A stretch of DNA of 64,000 nt from Pseudomonadota bacterium (GTDB lineage Bacteria; Pseudomonadota; Gammaproteobacteria; Burkholderiales; Ferrovaceae). The position numbers were made by a program, and so were the translations under genes. The stretch lies in assembly GCA_021811145.1 (NCBI GenBank), contig JAJZPN010000009.1, forward strand, positions 1 to 64,000, read 5' to 3'. Under the pieces are notes generated by a model. That model made no database searches and was not told the DNA's origin. It saw only the letters and a program-made list of their open reading frames with translations. Shown here in pieces: positions 20,123 to 30,016 of the stretch (positions within the stretch are counted from its first letter, which is position 1; every line of letters starts with the position of its first letter).

Positions 20123-21464
20123 ACCATCACAAGCGGTAATTAAAAAGAAGTCGACCGCATCCCCAACAGTGGGTTTTGTCTCTTTAGGTTGCCCTAAAGC
20201 GCTCGTAGATTCTGAGCAAATTCTGACGCAATTACGTGCAGAGGGCTACCAAATCTCAGGTAGTTACGATGGCGCTGATGTGGTGGTAGTTAATACCTGT
20301 GGCTTTATTGATTCGGCAATAGAAGAATCTCTTGATGCTATTGGTGAAGCGCTTGAATATAACGGTCGCGTCATTGTGACGGGTTGTTTGGGGGCCAATC
20401 AAGAAAAAATTAGGCAAGCTCATCCCAACGTATTGGCAGTAACAGGCCCTCATGACAAGCAAGCTGTTATGGATGCGATTCATGACAGCCTACCTGCTTT
20501 ACATGATCCTTATACTGACTTAATTCCTCCACAAGGTATTAAGTTAACCCCTAATCATTACGCCTATTTGAAGATCAGTGAAGGATGTAATCATCGTTGT
20601 ACATTTTGTATTATTCCTTCATTACGCGGAGACTTAGTTAGTCGTCCCATTCATGAGGTGATGCAAGAAGCAGAAAACCTTGTTAAAGCAGGAGTTAAAG
20701 AGTTACTGGTCATCTCTCAAGATACTAGCGCTTATGGTGTGGATATTAAATACCGTACAGGCTTTTGGAATGGGCGTCCAAGAAAAACTCGTATTACCGA
20801 GTTATGTGATGCCCTAGGTGAGTTGGGGGTATGGGTACGTTTACACTATGTGTATCCCTATCCACATGTGGATGAACTGATTCCTCTAATGGTTGAAGGT
20901 AAAGTGTTGCCTTATTTAGACATTCCCTTGCAACACGCCAACCCTTCTATTTTAAAAGCTATGAAACGTCCCGGTGATATTGAAAAAACACTTGAACGTA
21001 TTCAGTCTTGGAGAAGCCTGTGTCCTGATCTAACTTTAAGAAGTACATTTATTGTGGGTTTCCCAGGGGAAACCGATGCACAATTTAATGATTTGTTATC
21101 CTTTCTTAAAGAAGCACAGCTTGACCGTGTGGGCTGCTTTACTTACTCACCGGTTGAGGGGGCGAGAGCTAATGCGCTTTCAGACCATGTTCCTGAAGAA
21201 GTAAAAATAGAGCGTCAAGAACAATTAATGGCTGTTCAACAAGAAATTAGTGCGACACGTTTGAAAAGTTGGGTTGGTAAAACTCGTCAGGTATTAGTTG
21301 ATGAAGTCAATGATGAGTGGGTGGTAGCAAGAAGCCCCAGCGATGCACCTGAAATAGATGGATTGGTATTTATTCATCCACATCAAGAGTTGGCAGTAGG
21401 ACAACTGGCCAATGTTGTGATTGAAGAAACCAGAGAACATGATTGTATAGCCAGAAAAATCTAG
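20115..21464 (+). CDS. rimO: Ribosomal protein S12 methylthiotransferase RimO
   Basis: The 449-residue radical-SAM enzyme adds a methylthio group to the conserved aspartate of ribosomal protein S12. The N-terminal UPF0004 domain has [17 protein letters not shown] and VVNTCGFID (cysteines for one 4Fe-4S cluster). The radical-SAM motif is [18 protein letters not shown], and a C-terminal TRAM domain follows ([20 protein letters not shown]). The start at 20115 overlaps phaR by 8 bases; an ATG at 20109 is also possible. A housekeeping gene sits between phaR and phaA here. Confidence 0.96.
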   Translation: MSKPSQAVIKKKSTASPTVGFVSLGCPKALVDSEQILTQLRAEGYQISGSYDGADVVVVNTCGFIDSAIEESLDAIGEALEYNGRVIVTGCLGANQEKIRQAHPNVLAVTGPHDKQAVMDAIHDSLPALHDPYTDLIPPQGIKLTPNHYAYLKISEGCNHRCTFCIIPSLRGDLVSRPIHEVMQEAENLVKAGVKELLVISQDTSAYGVDIKYRTGFWNGRPRKTRITELCDALGELGVWVRLHYVYPYPHVDELIPLMVEGKVLPYLDIPLQHANPSILKAMKRPGDIEKTLERIQSWRSLCPDLTLRSTFIVGFPGETDAQFNDLLSFLKEAQLDRVGCFTYSPVEGARANALSDHVPEEVKIERQEQLMAVQQEISATRLKSWVGKTRQVLVDEVNDEWVVARSPSDAPEIDGLVFIHPHQELAVGQLANVVIEETREHDCIARKI

Positions 21465-21498
21465 ATAAGTAACTCAATCATCAATAGGAGAGGGAAAC

Positions 21499-22677
21499 AT
21501 GAGTAAAGAAGTGGTTGTATTAAGTGCTGTTCGTTCGGCTATTGGCACCTTCGGTGGATCATTAGCAGGTTTTGAGCCAGGGGTATTAGGTGGAATGGTA
21601 TTAAAAGAAGCCATTCAACGAGCGAAATTAGATCCACAACAAATTACCTATGCCACAGTGGGAAACGCTATCCCAACTAATGCTCGTTTCCCTTACCAAG
21701 CTCGTGTTACTTGTATCGAGGCTGGAATGTCCATGGACTCCACTGCTTTTGCTGTTAACAGACTATGTGGTTCGGGGTTACAAGCTGTGGTTTCTACCGC
21801 ACAAAATATTATGTTAGGAGATGCTGAGTTTGGTGTAGGCGGTGGAGTTGAAGTGATGTCTGCTGGTGGTTACCTTTCCCCCGCAATGCGTAGTGGGGCG
21901 CGTATGGGAGACACTCAAATGCTAGACATGATGGTGGCAGCGCTAACTGATCCTTTTGGTGTGGGACATATGGGAATTACGGCTGAGAACGTAGCAACCA
22001 AATGGAATATTTCAAGAGAAGAGCAAGATGCCTTTGCTCTGGAGTCGCAAAATAGAGCAGCCAAAGCCATTGCTGAGGGACGTTTTAAATCACAAATCGT
22101 ACCCATAACCATTAAATCGAAAAAAGGGGATGTGGTATTTGATACCGATGAGCATCCAAGAAGTACTACATTAGAAAAACTCGCTGCCATGCGACCTGCT
22201 TTTAAAAAGGATGGGACAGTCACAGCGGGTAATGCATCAGGAATTAATGATGGGGCATCCTTCTTAGTTCTGGCCGAAGGCACTGTGGCCCAACGCGCTA
22301 ACTTAACGCCGATAGCAAGACTCGTATCCTATGCAGTAGCAGGTGTTCCAAGCCACATTATGGGTGAGGGTCCTATTCCTGCCACACAAGGAGCACTTAA
22401 AAAAGCTGGTTTGAAATTAGAACAAATGGATGTCATTGAATCTAATGAAGCTTTTGCTGCACAAGCATTAACAGTAATTAAAGGCTTAGGATTTGATCCT
22501 CAAAAGACCAATCCCAATGGTGGCGCCATTGCTCTAGGGCATCCCATTGGTTGTACAGGGGCTTATATCACCACTAAAGCGTTATATGAATTACAACGTA
22601 TTAATGGTAAATATGCTTTAGTCACCATGTGTATTGGTGGTGGTCAGGGTATTGCTGCGGTATTTGAAAGAATCTAG
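21499..22677 (+). CDS. phaA: Acetyl-CoA C-acetyltransferase (beta-ketothiolase)
   Basis: The 392-residue thiolase joins two acetyl-CoA to acetoacetyl-CoA, the first step of PHB synthesis. Catalytic residues are C90 (NRLCGSG), H348 (ALGHPIGCTGA) and C378 (VTMCIGGGQG), in the positions of the Zoogloea biosynthetic thiolase. The length is typical. AGGAGAGGG lies before the ATG. It is placed 34 bases after rimO and ends at a clear terminator. Other thiolase roles are possible, but the PHA neighbours argue for PhaA. Confidence 0.93.
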   Translation: MSKEVVVLSAVRSAIGTFGGSLAGFEPGVLGGMVLKEAIQRAKLDPQQITYATVGNAIPTNARFPYQARVTCIEAGMSMDSTAFAVNRLCGSGLQAVVSTAQNIMLGDAEFGVGGGVEVMSAGGYLSPAMRSGARMGDTQMLDMMVAALTDPFGVGHMGITAENVATKWNISREEQDAFALESQNRAAKAIAEGRFKSQIVPITIKSKKGDVVFDTDEHPRSTTLEKLAAMRPAFKKDGTVTAGNASGINDGASFLVLAEGTVAQRANLTPIARLVSYAVAGVPSHIMGEGPIPATQGALKKAGLKLEQMDVIESNEAFAAQALTVIKGLGFDPQKTNPNGGAIALGHPIGCTGAYITTKALYELQRINGKYALVTMCIGGGQGIAAVFERI

Positions 22678-22694
22678 TCTTAATATTGAATAAG

Positions 22695-22727
22695 ATTAAG
22701 GGCCTCTTAATGGGGCCCTTAATTTTT
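22695..22727 (+). terminator. Intrinsic terminator after phaA
   Basis: ATTAAGGGCC (22695-22704) pairs perfectly with GGCCCTTAAT (22714-22723) around a 9-base loop, followed by a T-run through 22727. It ends the phaR-rimO-phaA unit and reaches into the stop codon of the convergent lysS gene. Confidence 0.9.
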
Positions 22728-24207
22728 ATTCAGGACGCATTTGTGGGAAAAGAATGACATCACGAATTGAGGGGCTATTGGTTAATAGCATCACTAAACG
22801 ATCAATACCAATTCCTTCACCAGCAGTGGGTGGGAGCCCATGCTCCAGTGCGCGAATATAATCGCCGTCGTAGTGCATCGCTTCTTGATCACCAGCTTCT
22901 TTTTGTTTCACTTGTTCTAAGAAACGTTGTGCTTGGTCTTCTGGATCGTTTAACTCAGAAAAACCATTAGCAATTTCTCGACCTGTAATAAATAGCTCAA
23001 AACGCTCAGTGATATCAGGGAACTGGTCGCTTCGTCTTGCTAGAGGAGAAACTTCTGCTGGGTAATCTATAATGAAAGTAGGTTCAAAGAGTAAAGACTC
23101 AGTGGTTTCTTCAAACAGAAGTAGTTGTAGACCACCTAATCCTTCATTAGGACGAATATGCCCACCTAAGCGCTTGACCTCACGGATTAAAAAGTCTTTA
23201 TCTTGCAATTCTTGGTCCGTGTAGTGTGGATGATATTTTTGAATAGCTTGCGTGATTGTTAAGCGATGGAAAGGTTGGGCAAAATCGAGGGTTTTTCCAT
23301 CGTAATCAATAACGGTAGTCCCCAATACAGACTCAGCAACAAAGCGGAACATCTCTTCGGTTAAGGTCATTAAGTAACGGTAATCTCTATACGCTTCATA
23401 AAACTCAATCATCGTAAATTCAGGATTGTGACGAGTAGAAATCCCTTCATTACGGAAGTTACGATTAATTTCAAAGACTCTCTCCATGCCACCCACAACC
23501 AATCGTTTAAGATACAGCTCAGGAGCAATTCTTAAATACAGCGGCATATCAAGCGCGTTGTGGTGAGTCACAAATGGTTTAGCCGCAGCTCCTCCAGGAA
23601 TGGGGTGCATCATAGGCGTTTCCACTTCAAGGTAGTGGCGGTTAACTAAAAATTCGCGAATTTTTTGAATCACGCGGCTCCGGGTAATAAATACATGTCT
23701 TGATTCTTCATTGGTTATGAGATCTAAGTAACGTTGACGATATTTTTGTTCTTGATCACTTAAGCCATGAAATTTTTCTGGTAAAGGACGTAGTGCTTTG
23801 GTGAGTAAGCGAATACGTTTTGCATGAATCGTTAATTCACCGGTTTTGGTCAAAAAGAGATACCCTTCAACAGCAACAATATCGCCTAAATCCCAATGCT
23901 TAAAGTCTGAATAAATGTCTTCGCCCACTTCGTCGCGCTGTACATACATCTGCATACGTCCCGACCCATCTTGAAGCGTGGCGAAGCTTGCTTTACCCAT
24001 AACTCGTTTTAATACCATGCGTCCTGCGATAGCAACGTGTTGTTGATTGTGTTCTAGTTCTTCAGCTGTTTTACCAGCAAATTCTTTATGTAAATTACCT
24101 GCCTCATGGGCTCTATTGAAATCATTGGGAAAAGCAATTCCTTTTTCGCGTAGGGCTTTGAGCTTATTACGACGTTCCTCGATAATTTGGTTACTGTCTT
24201 CAGACAT
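22726..24207 (-). CDS. lysS: Lysine-tRNA ligase (class II)
   Basis: The 493-residue class II synthetase charges tRNA-Lys. The N-terminal OB-fold anticodon-binding domain (about 55-150, [20 protein letters not shown]) is followed by the catalytic core: motif 2 in [19 protein letters not shown] and motif 3 in [13 protein letters not shown] near the C terminus. The length and layout match bacterial LysS. It lies 19 bases downstream of prfB on the same strand, the widely conserved prfB-lysS pairing, and ends against the phaA terminator. Confidence 0.98.
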   Translation of the reverse strand: MSEDSNQIIEERRNKLKALREKGIAFPNDFNRAHEAGNLHKEFAGKTAEELEHNQQHVAIAGRMVLKRVMGKASFATLQDGSGRMQMYVQRDEVGEDIYSDFKHWDLGDIVAVEGYLFLTKTGELTIHAKRIRLLTKALRPLPEKFHGLSDQEQKYRQRYLDLITNEESRHVFITRSRVIQKIREFLVNRHYLEVETPMMHPIPGGAAAKPFVTHHNALDMPLYLRIAPELYLKRLVVGGMERVFEINRNFRNEGISTRHNPEFTMIEFYEAYRDYRYLMTLTEEMFRFVAESVLGTTVIDYDGKTLDFAQPFHRLTITQAIQKYHPHYTDQELQDKDFLIREVKRLGGHIRPNEGLGGLQLLLFEETTESLLFEPTFIIDYPAEVSPLARRSDQFPDITERFELFITGREIANGFSELNDPEDQAQRFLEQVKQKEAGDQEAMHYDGDYIRALEHGLPPTAGEGIGIDRLVMLLTNSPSIRDVILFPQMRPE

Positions 24208-24226
24208 AATTCATCCTTGAGTGAGG

Positions 24227-25331
24227 TTATACACCTTGTTTCAAACTGGCTTCAATAAAAAGATCCAGATCTCCATCTAACACGGCTTGGGTATTGCCCA
24301 TTTCTACTTGCGTTCTGAGATCTTTAATGCGCGACTGATCAAGCACGTAAGAGCGGATTTGATGTCCCCATCCAATATCCGTTTTACTCTCTTCCATGGC
24401 TTGCTTTTCTTCGTTACGTTTACGTAATTCAACTTCATATAACCGAGATTTCAGCATTGCCATTGCTTCAGCACGATTTCTATGTTGTGAGCGGTCATTC
24501 TGACACTGCACCACAATACCTGATGGCATATGAGTAATACGCACTGCTGAGTCGGTTTTGTTAATATGCTGACCTCCTGCACCAGAAGCGCGGAAGGTAT
24601 CAATACGTAAATCTGCTGGATTAATATCAACTTCTATAGATTCATCTACTTCTGGATAAACAAATACGGATGCAAAAGAGGTATGACGTCGATTTCCTGA
24701 ATCAAAAGGAGATTTACGAACTAGGCGATGTACCCCTGTTTCAGTACGTAAATGGCCATAGGCATAGGAGCCATTAATTTTAAGCGTTGCACTTTTAATG
24801 CCGGCGACTTCACCGGGTGATTCTTCCAGTACTTCTATGCCAAACCCCTTCCTCTCTGTATAACGAAGATACATACGTAGCAGCATGGATGCCCAATCTT
24901 GCGCTTCTGTTCCGCCTGAGCCTGACTGAATGTCTACAAAGCAATTGGCCGCATCCATGGGATTAGAGAACATTCTCCTAAACTCCATTTGGGCCACGTT
25001 TTTTTCTACTGCTTGGATATCTGAGAAGACAGCTTCTAAGGATTCATCATCATTTTCAGAGAGAGCAAGTTCACTTAATTCTTTAGCATCTTTAAGTGAA
25101 CGTGTTGTTGAATCAACTTGTTCAATGGTTTCTTCGAGTAGCTTTCTTTCTTTGCCTAATTCCTGGCTTTTTTTACTGTCCTGCCAGATTGCAGGATCTT
25201 CTGAGAGGATAACAATTTCTTTGAGACGGTTGACTTTATTGTCGTAGTCAAAGATACCCCCGAAGTGCCACGATGCGCTGTTCGAGGTCTTGTTGTAAAT
25301 GTAGTAGCGTATTAAGTCGTTCTGCTTCCAT
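24227..25331 (-). CDS. prfB: Peptide chain release factor 2, with programmed +1 frameshift
   Basis: RF2 ends translation at UGA and UAA. Frame 0 starts at ATG 25331 and reads [20 protein letters not shown], then VALRGYL, and stops at an in-frame TGA (25250-25248). A +1 shift at CTT-TGA-C continues with [13 protein letters not shown] in the frame that ends at 24227. The full product is 367 residues. Marks are the stop-codon reading SPF ([11 protein letters not shown]) and GGQ ([15 protein letters not shown]) for peptidyl-tRNA hydrolysis. Calling only the downstream frame gives a false N terminus. lysS follows 19 bases later. Confidence 0.97.
25248..25261 (-). other. prfB programmed frameshift site
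   Basis: On the minus strand the sequence reads CGGGGGTATCTTTGAC: an internal Shine-Dalgarno-like G-run (25261-25257), a short spacer, then the slippery CTT followed by in-frame TGA and C. This is the classical RF2 autoregulatory element. Low RF2 slows termination at TGA and favours the +1 shift, which restores RF2 synthesis. Confidence 0.96.
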
Positions 25332-25363
25332 GTTCTATTGTCGCAATTATTCAAAAACCACTA

Positions 25364-27076
25364 TTATACATGACACCAATGACTGATTTCGAGTTGCAGT
25401 TGGCTGCGTCCGTTCCATTCATTATTACTGATACGAAATAGTAGTTTTAGATGGGAGGGGAGGGGGTCACTGTAATTAAAATAAATACCTTGATAGCGGA
25501 CATTGCCCATACTTAATACGAGTTTAGAGTGTTTCTCTCCTACTAGACGTTGTTCTAATAGATCAAACTCTCCCAGAAAAAGTGGTGGCGGAAATCCCTG
25601 TCCCCATACTTTTTCTTCACAGTCTTGAGCCAAGGCCAGGGTAATTTGTTCTGCTCTCAATTCAGCGTCATAAAACACAGTTTGTGTCAGAGAGTCCTCA
25701 TTTAACATGAGTCGCGCACTCTCTTCAAAGGCAATACAAAATTCACTAAATTGGTCTTTATATATGCTTACCCCCGCTGCAGCAGCATGACCGCCGAAAC
25801 GCTCAATCATACTGGGATAACGTTTGCTGATAATATCCAAGGCATCACGTAGGTGAAACCCGGAGATACTTCGTCCTGAACCACGGATGGTATGTTCTTC
25901 TGTATTGTTAGCAAAGGCAAAAACCGGTCGATGGTATTTCTCTTTTAAGCGTGAGGCCACGAGTCCTACCACGCCAGGATGCCATTCGTTATTGTAAAGT
26001 GCAATAGTGTATTGGTCTGCGATGTCCATGAGCTCAAGTTGGTCAAAGGCGGTTTGTTGCATTTCCTCTTCAACTTGTTTTCTATCTTGATTGAAGTTGT
26101 TTAATTGTTCAGCTAACAATAGTGCATAATCAGGCCGTTGAGTGATTAAACACTCAATTCCAATAGTCATATCGTCCATTCGCCCCGCAGCATTTACTCT
26201 TGGGCCTAGTGCGAATCCTAAGTCACTACTTTGTACACGCTGAGGATTTTTACCTGCAATCTGTAATAAAGCCCTTATCCCGGGTTGCATACTTCCTTGT
26301 CGTATTCGTTTAAGACCCTCATGAATCAGTAAACGGTTAGTAGAATCCAAGGGAGCCAAATCAGCAACGCTCCCCAGAGCCACAAGATCAAGTAATTGAG
26401 CAAGATTGGGTTGGCTTTGGTCGTTAATTAATCCGCTCACTTTTAATTCATGTCGAACTGCTAACATGACATAAAAAATGACGCCTACACCTGCTAAGGC
26501 TTTACTTGGAAAAGTACACAAAGGTTGGTTGGGATTTACAATGGCAACGGCATTAGGAAGTGTGTCGCCTGGTAGATGATGGTCGGTAATAATGACAGCT
26601 AACCCTAATTGATTAGCGTAATCCACTCCTGAGAGACTGGCGATACCATTATCAACGGTAATTAATACGTCAGCATTTTTTTCACGCGCAAGATCGACGA
26701 CTTCAGGTGTTAGTCCATAGCCCATGGTCAATCTGTTGGGTACTACATAATCTACTTTTGCTCCGAAAGAGCGTAATGCACGGATAGCAACAGCGCAGGC
26801 TGTGGCTCCATCTGCATCGTAATCAGCCACAATGATAATTTGTTGTTGTTGTTTAATGGCGTTAACTAGAGACTGACTGGCCTCATTAATACCCTTTAAT
26901 AATGACCAATGGGGGAGGTCTTTTAGGGAGTCAATTAGCTCCTCTTGTCCTTTTACCCCGCGCTGCGCATAGAGCTGGGCGATTAATGGTGAGAGTCTAT
27001 GTTGAGTGGTTAGACTTTCTATTCTGCTCGCGTCAAAGGGTCTTTGTTTCAGTTGAGAAAAATGTATAGCGCTCAT
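25364..27076 (-). CDS. recJ: Single-stranded-DNA-specific exonuclease RecJ
   Basis: The 570-residue protein degrades single-stranded DNA 5' to 3' in recombination and mismatch repair. The DHH phosphoesterase motifs are visible: IIVADYDADGATACAVAIRA, LITVDNGIASLSGVDYA, and VIITDHHLPGD. The DHHA1 domain has RFGGHAAAAGVSI and a C-terminal OB region follows. The ATG at 27076 (MSAIHFSQLKQRPFD) fits family starts; a longer frame would run into the neighbouring gene. It starts 8 bases after the stop of the upstream unknown gene and lies 32 bases upstream of prfB. Confidence 0.95.
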   Translation of the reverse strand: MSAIHFSQLKQRPFDASRIESLTTQHRLSPLIAQLYAQRGVKGQEELIDSLKDLPHWSLLKGINEASQSLVNAIKQQQQIIIVADYDADGATACAVAIRALRSFGAKVDYVVPNRLTMGYGLTPEVVDLAREKNADVLITVDNGIASLSGVDYANQLGLAVIITDHHLPGDTLPNAVAIVNPNQPLCTFPSKALAGVGVIFYVMLAVRHELKVSGLINDQSQPNLAQLLDLVALGSVADLAPLDSTNRLLIHEGLKRIRQGSMQPGIRALLQIAGKNPQRVQSSDLGFALGPRVNAAGRMDDMTIGIECLITQRPDYALLLAEQLNNFNQDRKQVEEEMQQTAFDQLELMDIADQYTIALYNNEWHPGVVGLVASRLKEKYHRPVFAFANNTEEHTIRGSGRSISGFHLRDALDIISKRYPSMIERFGGHAAAAGVSIYKDQFSEFCIAFEESARLMLNEDSLTQTVFYDAELRAEQITLALAQDCEEKVWGQGFPPPLFLGEFDLLEQRLVGEKHSKLVLSMGNVRYQGIYFNYSDPLPSHLKLLFRISNNEWNGRSQLQLEISHWCHV

Positions 27077-27084
27077 AATGCCGG

Positions 27085-27954
27085 TTAAACTAAACTTGAT
27101 AAAGGTTTTGGACGGCGCCAAAATAACCAAGGAGAAATAGGACGTAATCGTATTTCTTTACTATTGGGATGATCAGTGGCAAAGAGACGGATAACTTGAT
27201 TTGATTTTTTTAATGATAAAAACAAATCTCTAAATAAGCTGTTATCAAGTAATACCAATTCGCTTGTCCATTTTTCCCAATCCCCATAGGCAGCGGGAGC
27301 TTCTAAATTATCAATGATCTGATATTGCGTAATACTAAATTGCGTGAGGCTATCCCAAAACCATATACCAGAGACAGGTTTTTGCTGTTTATCTTGTCGT
27401 TGCAGGTTAACGTGATGATCATGGCATAACATTTGAGCTTCATTAAATACTTGGCGCCAAAATGCCCCATTCTCACCCTTGGGTAAATAATCTGCAATGG
27501 TTCTTCCTGCTCGATCCAGTGGGTAGGTAGAGTGCTTTATTACCTCTTGTTGACTACCAATTAACCACTGATTCTTGTTGATTGTAAAAAATTCAATATG
27601 ATCAACTAAAAAGTGTTTGTTAAAGGTGTTAACTAAAGCCTGAGATTCTTCAAGCGTAATTGGAAAAGTATGAGAATCCATCAGCACCAAGCCATCACCT
27701 TCAATATGAAGATGTATAGGAGAGGCCAGTAGCCAGTATTTATAACGTGAACGGATCCCTAGTTTATCTGCTGAGGCCTCCGCCAGGCTGGTATTGAGTG
27801 CAGAGGTAGAAAATTGCTCTTTATTGACTCTTTTCGATAAAGAATAAATATCAGCATGGGCTAACAGCTTTTCTAAATAAGTTAAGCGTGGGATTTCCCC
27901 GCTAAACCTCTCCGGAATCAAGCCTGGCACAATATAAGTGGGGTAGTGGTTCAT
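27085..27954 (-). CDS. Conserved hypothetical protein upstream of recJ (RpfE-like)
   Basis: This is a 289-residue soluble protein without signal peptide or membrane segments. It has no motif I can assign to a catalytic family. Visible features are YWLLASPIHLHIEGDGLVLM at about 73-92, GAFWRQVFNEAQMLCHDHHV, and NGIWFW-like GIWFWDSLTQF. From memory, proteins of this kind sit just upstream of recJ in many Betaproteobacteria and are labelled RpfE-type regulatory proteins, or sometimes wrongly phosphoglycerate mutase. The function is unknown. Its start is divergent from lolC; it ends 8 bases before recJ, so the two are probably one unit. Confidence 0.8.
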   Translation of the reverse strand: MNHYPTYIVPGLIPERFSGEIPRLTYLEKLLAHADIYSLSKRVNKEQFSTSALNTSLAEASADKLGIRSRYKYWLLASPIHLHIEGDGLVLMDSHTFPITLEESQALVNTFNKHFLVDHIEFFTINKNQWLIGSQQEVIKHSTYPLDRAGRTIADYLPKGENGAFWRQVFNEAQMLCHDHHVNLQRQDKQQKPVSGIWFWDSLTQFSITQYQIIDNLEAPAAYGDWEKWTSELVLLDNSLFRDLFLSLKKSNQVIRLFATDHPNSKEIRLRPISPWLFWRRPKPLSSLV

Positions 27955-28011
27955 AATATTTGTGTTAAAGGTTACAATGCATTATTTGTATCTAGTATAA
28001 AGACTATCATC

Positions 28012-29259
28012 GTGCAACGTTTTGAACATATTGTCGGGTTGCGTTACACACGCGCTAAGCGTCGTAATCATTTTATTTCCTTCATCTCCATGATTTCTAT
28101 GGCAGGCATTGGCCTTGGTGTTGCGGCTCTAATTATAGTGCTTTCTGTGATGAACGGATTTCAAAACGAAATGCGTGAGCGCATCTTAGGTGTTGCCTCG
28201 CACGTACAAATCTATGCTAATGAAGATACAGGACTATCTCATTGGCAAGAAATCATGTCTCAGACTACCACCATACCTCATGTTACTGCTGCAGCCCCCT
28301 ACATCATGGGGCAAGGGATGCTTACCAGTGATAACCATGCTCAAGGGGCCATTATACGCGGTATTTTGCCTGAAAAAGAGGCGACAGTCGCTGACCTTGG
28401 GCAGCACATGAAAGTGGGTAGTCTGGATAATTTAAAAGCCGGTCAATTTGGCGTTGTAATTGGTAGTGCTTTAGCCGATCATTTACATGTCAATATGGGG
28501 GATAAAGTTATTTTGATCACTCCTCAAGGACAAGTGACTCCTGCAGGAATGTTGCCACGATTAAAGCAATTTACTGTGGTTGGTATTTTCAGCGTGGGGA
28601 TGTACGAGTACGACAGTGGTCTTGCTCTTATTCAATTAAATGACGCGCAAAGACTGTTTCGTTTAGGTGAGGATGTATCAGGTATTCGTTTGAAACTGGA
28701 TAATTTAATGCTAGCGCCTAGCATTGCAAACCAATTGGTGAAAACGCTCCCTATTGACGCATGGGTGAGTGATTGGACAAGAGAGCATGCCAATTTATTT
28801 AGAGCAGTAGCCATTGAAAAGAATGTTATGTTTATTATTCTCTTACTCATTGTTGCGGTGGCTGCATTTAATATTGTTTCAACTCTGGTTATGGCCGTAA
28901 CTGATAAACAAGCAGATATTGCTATTCTCAGAACTCTGGGTGCCTCCTCGCAAAGTATTATGCAAATTTTTATAATCCAAGGGGCATTGATTGGGTTAGT
29001 GGGAACATTAGGAGGAATGGTTTTTGGGGTGATAGTAGCCTTAAATATCCATACGATTGTTCCTTTTATTGAACACTTGTTTGGTATTCATTTTTTATCC
29101 CCACAAGTTTATTTTATCTCCGAGCTTCCCTCGCAATTGGAATGGTCGGATGTCTGGGCGATTGCTATTACCTCTTTTATGTTAACCCTCTTAGCAACTC
29201 TTTATCCAAGTTATCGTGCATCTAAAATACAACCTGCGGAGGCGTTGCGTTATGAGTAA
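28012..29259 (+). CDS. lolC: Lipoprotein-releasing ABC transporter permease (LolC/LolE family)
   Basis: The 415-residue permease has an N-terminal membrane helix (SFISMISMAGIGLGVAALII), a large periplasmic MacB-like domain, and three C-terminal helices of the FtsX domain (VMFIILLLIVAVAAFNIVST). The opening QRFEHIVGLRYTRAKRRNHF is a Lol signature. It extracts lipoproteins from the inner membrane for LolA. GTG 28012 is chosen because it gives the family's usual N terminus, although no strong ribosome site is seen. Only one permease gene is present, as in bacteria using a single LolF-type permease instead of LolC plus LolE. It overlaps lolD by 8 bases. Confidence 0.93.
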   Translation: MQRFEHIVGLRYTRAKRRNHFISFISMISMAGIGLGVAALIIVLSVMNGFQNEMRERILGVASHVQIYANEDTGLSHWQEIMSQTTTIPHVTAAAPYIMGQGMLTSDNHAQGAIIRGILPEKEATVADLGQHMKVGSLDNLKAGQFGVVIGSALADHLHVNMGDKVILITPQGQVTPAGMLPRLKQFTVVGIFSVGMYEYDSGLALIQLNDAQRLFRLGEDVSGIRLKLDNLMLAPSIANQLVKTLPIDAWVSDWTREHANLFRAVAIEKNVMFIILLLIVAVAAFNIVSTLVMAVTDKQADIAILRTLGASSQSIMQIFIIQGALIGLVGTLGGMVFGVIVALNIHTIVPFIEHLFGIHFLSPQVYFISELPSQLEWSDVWAIAITSFMLTLLATLYPSYRASKIQPAEALRYE

Positions 29260-29938
29260 TCAGGTTATTTTAGATGTCCGTCAGTTAAGTAAAGAGTTTA
29301 TTCAGGGACACAATCGCATTGAGGTCTTAAAAACAATTGGTTTTCAGGTTAGTGCAGGTCAACATGTGGCCATCATTGGGGCCTCGGGTAGCGGTAAAAG
29401 TACGTTACTTCATTTATTAGGTGGATTAGATCGTCCATCAACCGGTGAAGTCATTCTTGAAGGTCAAGCGCTGTCTCAGTTAACAGATAAAGAAGTAGGG
29501 GCTATCCGTAATAAAAAATTAGGTTTTGTCTATCAGTTTCATCATTTGTTACCTGAGTTTAGTGCCCTTGAGAATGTGGCTATGCCTCTATGGATTGGAC
29601 GTGTGGATCGAGGCGTGAGTGAGGAACGTGCAAAAGTCATGTTAGAGGCAGTAGGATTGGGGCATCGTTTAACTCATCGACCCGCTGAGCTTTCAGGTGG
29701 TGAAAGACAACGCGCTGCTGTGGCGCGTGCTTTGGTTAATCAACCGCGTTTGGTACTGGCTGACGAACCCACTGGAAACCTTGACCGCCATACCGCTGAA
29801 GGGGTGTTTGATGTGATGTTACAACTTAATCGAGAAACTGGTTCTGCATTAATTATGGTCACCCATGATTTAGAATTGGCTTCACGTGCGGATTGTCAAT
29901 ACCGTTTACTAGACGGAGAGTTAGTGCAAGAAAAATAA
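29252..29938 (+). CDS. lolD: Lipoprotein-releasing ABC transporter ATP-binding subunit LolD
   Basis: The 228-residue ABC ATPase has Walker A GASGSGKST, the signature LSGGERQRAAVARALVN, Walker B LVLADEPTGNLD and the switch histidine in MVTHD. The FVYQFHHLLPEFSALENVAM segment is typical of LolD. Its ATG lies in the ATGAGTAA overlap with lolC, so translation is coupled. It powers release of outer-membrane lipoproteins such as BamD (7 kb) to LolA. Confidence 0.96.
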   Translation: MSNQVILDVRQLSKEFIQGHNRIEVLKTIGFQVSAGQHVAIIGASGSGKSTLLHLLGGLDRPSTGEVILEGQALSQLTDKEVGAIRNKKLGFVYQFHHLLPEFSALENVAMPLWIGRVDRGVSEERAKVMLEAVGLGHRLTHRPAELSGGERQRAAVARALVNQPRLVLADEPTGNLDRHTAEGVFDVMLQLNRETGSALIMVTHDLELASRADCQYRLLDGELVQEK

Positions 29939-29977
29939 CAGTAACTCAGTCATTATGTTGGCATCATAGAACCAGTC

Positions 29978-29994
29978 TTTCAGTTATACTGAAA
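29978..29994. promoter_or_regulatory. 17-base palindrome upstream of relA
   Basis: TTTCAGTTATACTGAAA is a perfect inverted repeat (7-base arms, 3-base centre) ending 22 bases before the relA ATG. It contains TATACT, a good -10 hexamer, but no well-spaced -35 was found. It could be an operator over the relA promoter or a weak hairpin after lolD; no T-run follows. Confidence 0.4.
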
Positions 29995-30016
29995 TCAGTT
30001 ATTTTGGATAATTCTT

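Noticed and set aside
21915-22283. Reverse open frame of 122 codons inside phaA
   Set aside because: It lies within a thiolase with all catalytic residues intact; low-complexity composition and lack of motif mark it as a shadow frame.
25248-25354. prfB read as a pseudogene with a disrupted 5' end
   Set aside because: The in-frame TGA is the programmed frameshift site, with the standard leader and G-run, not a lesion.
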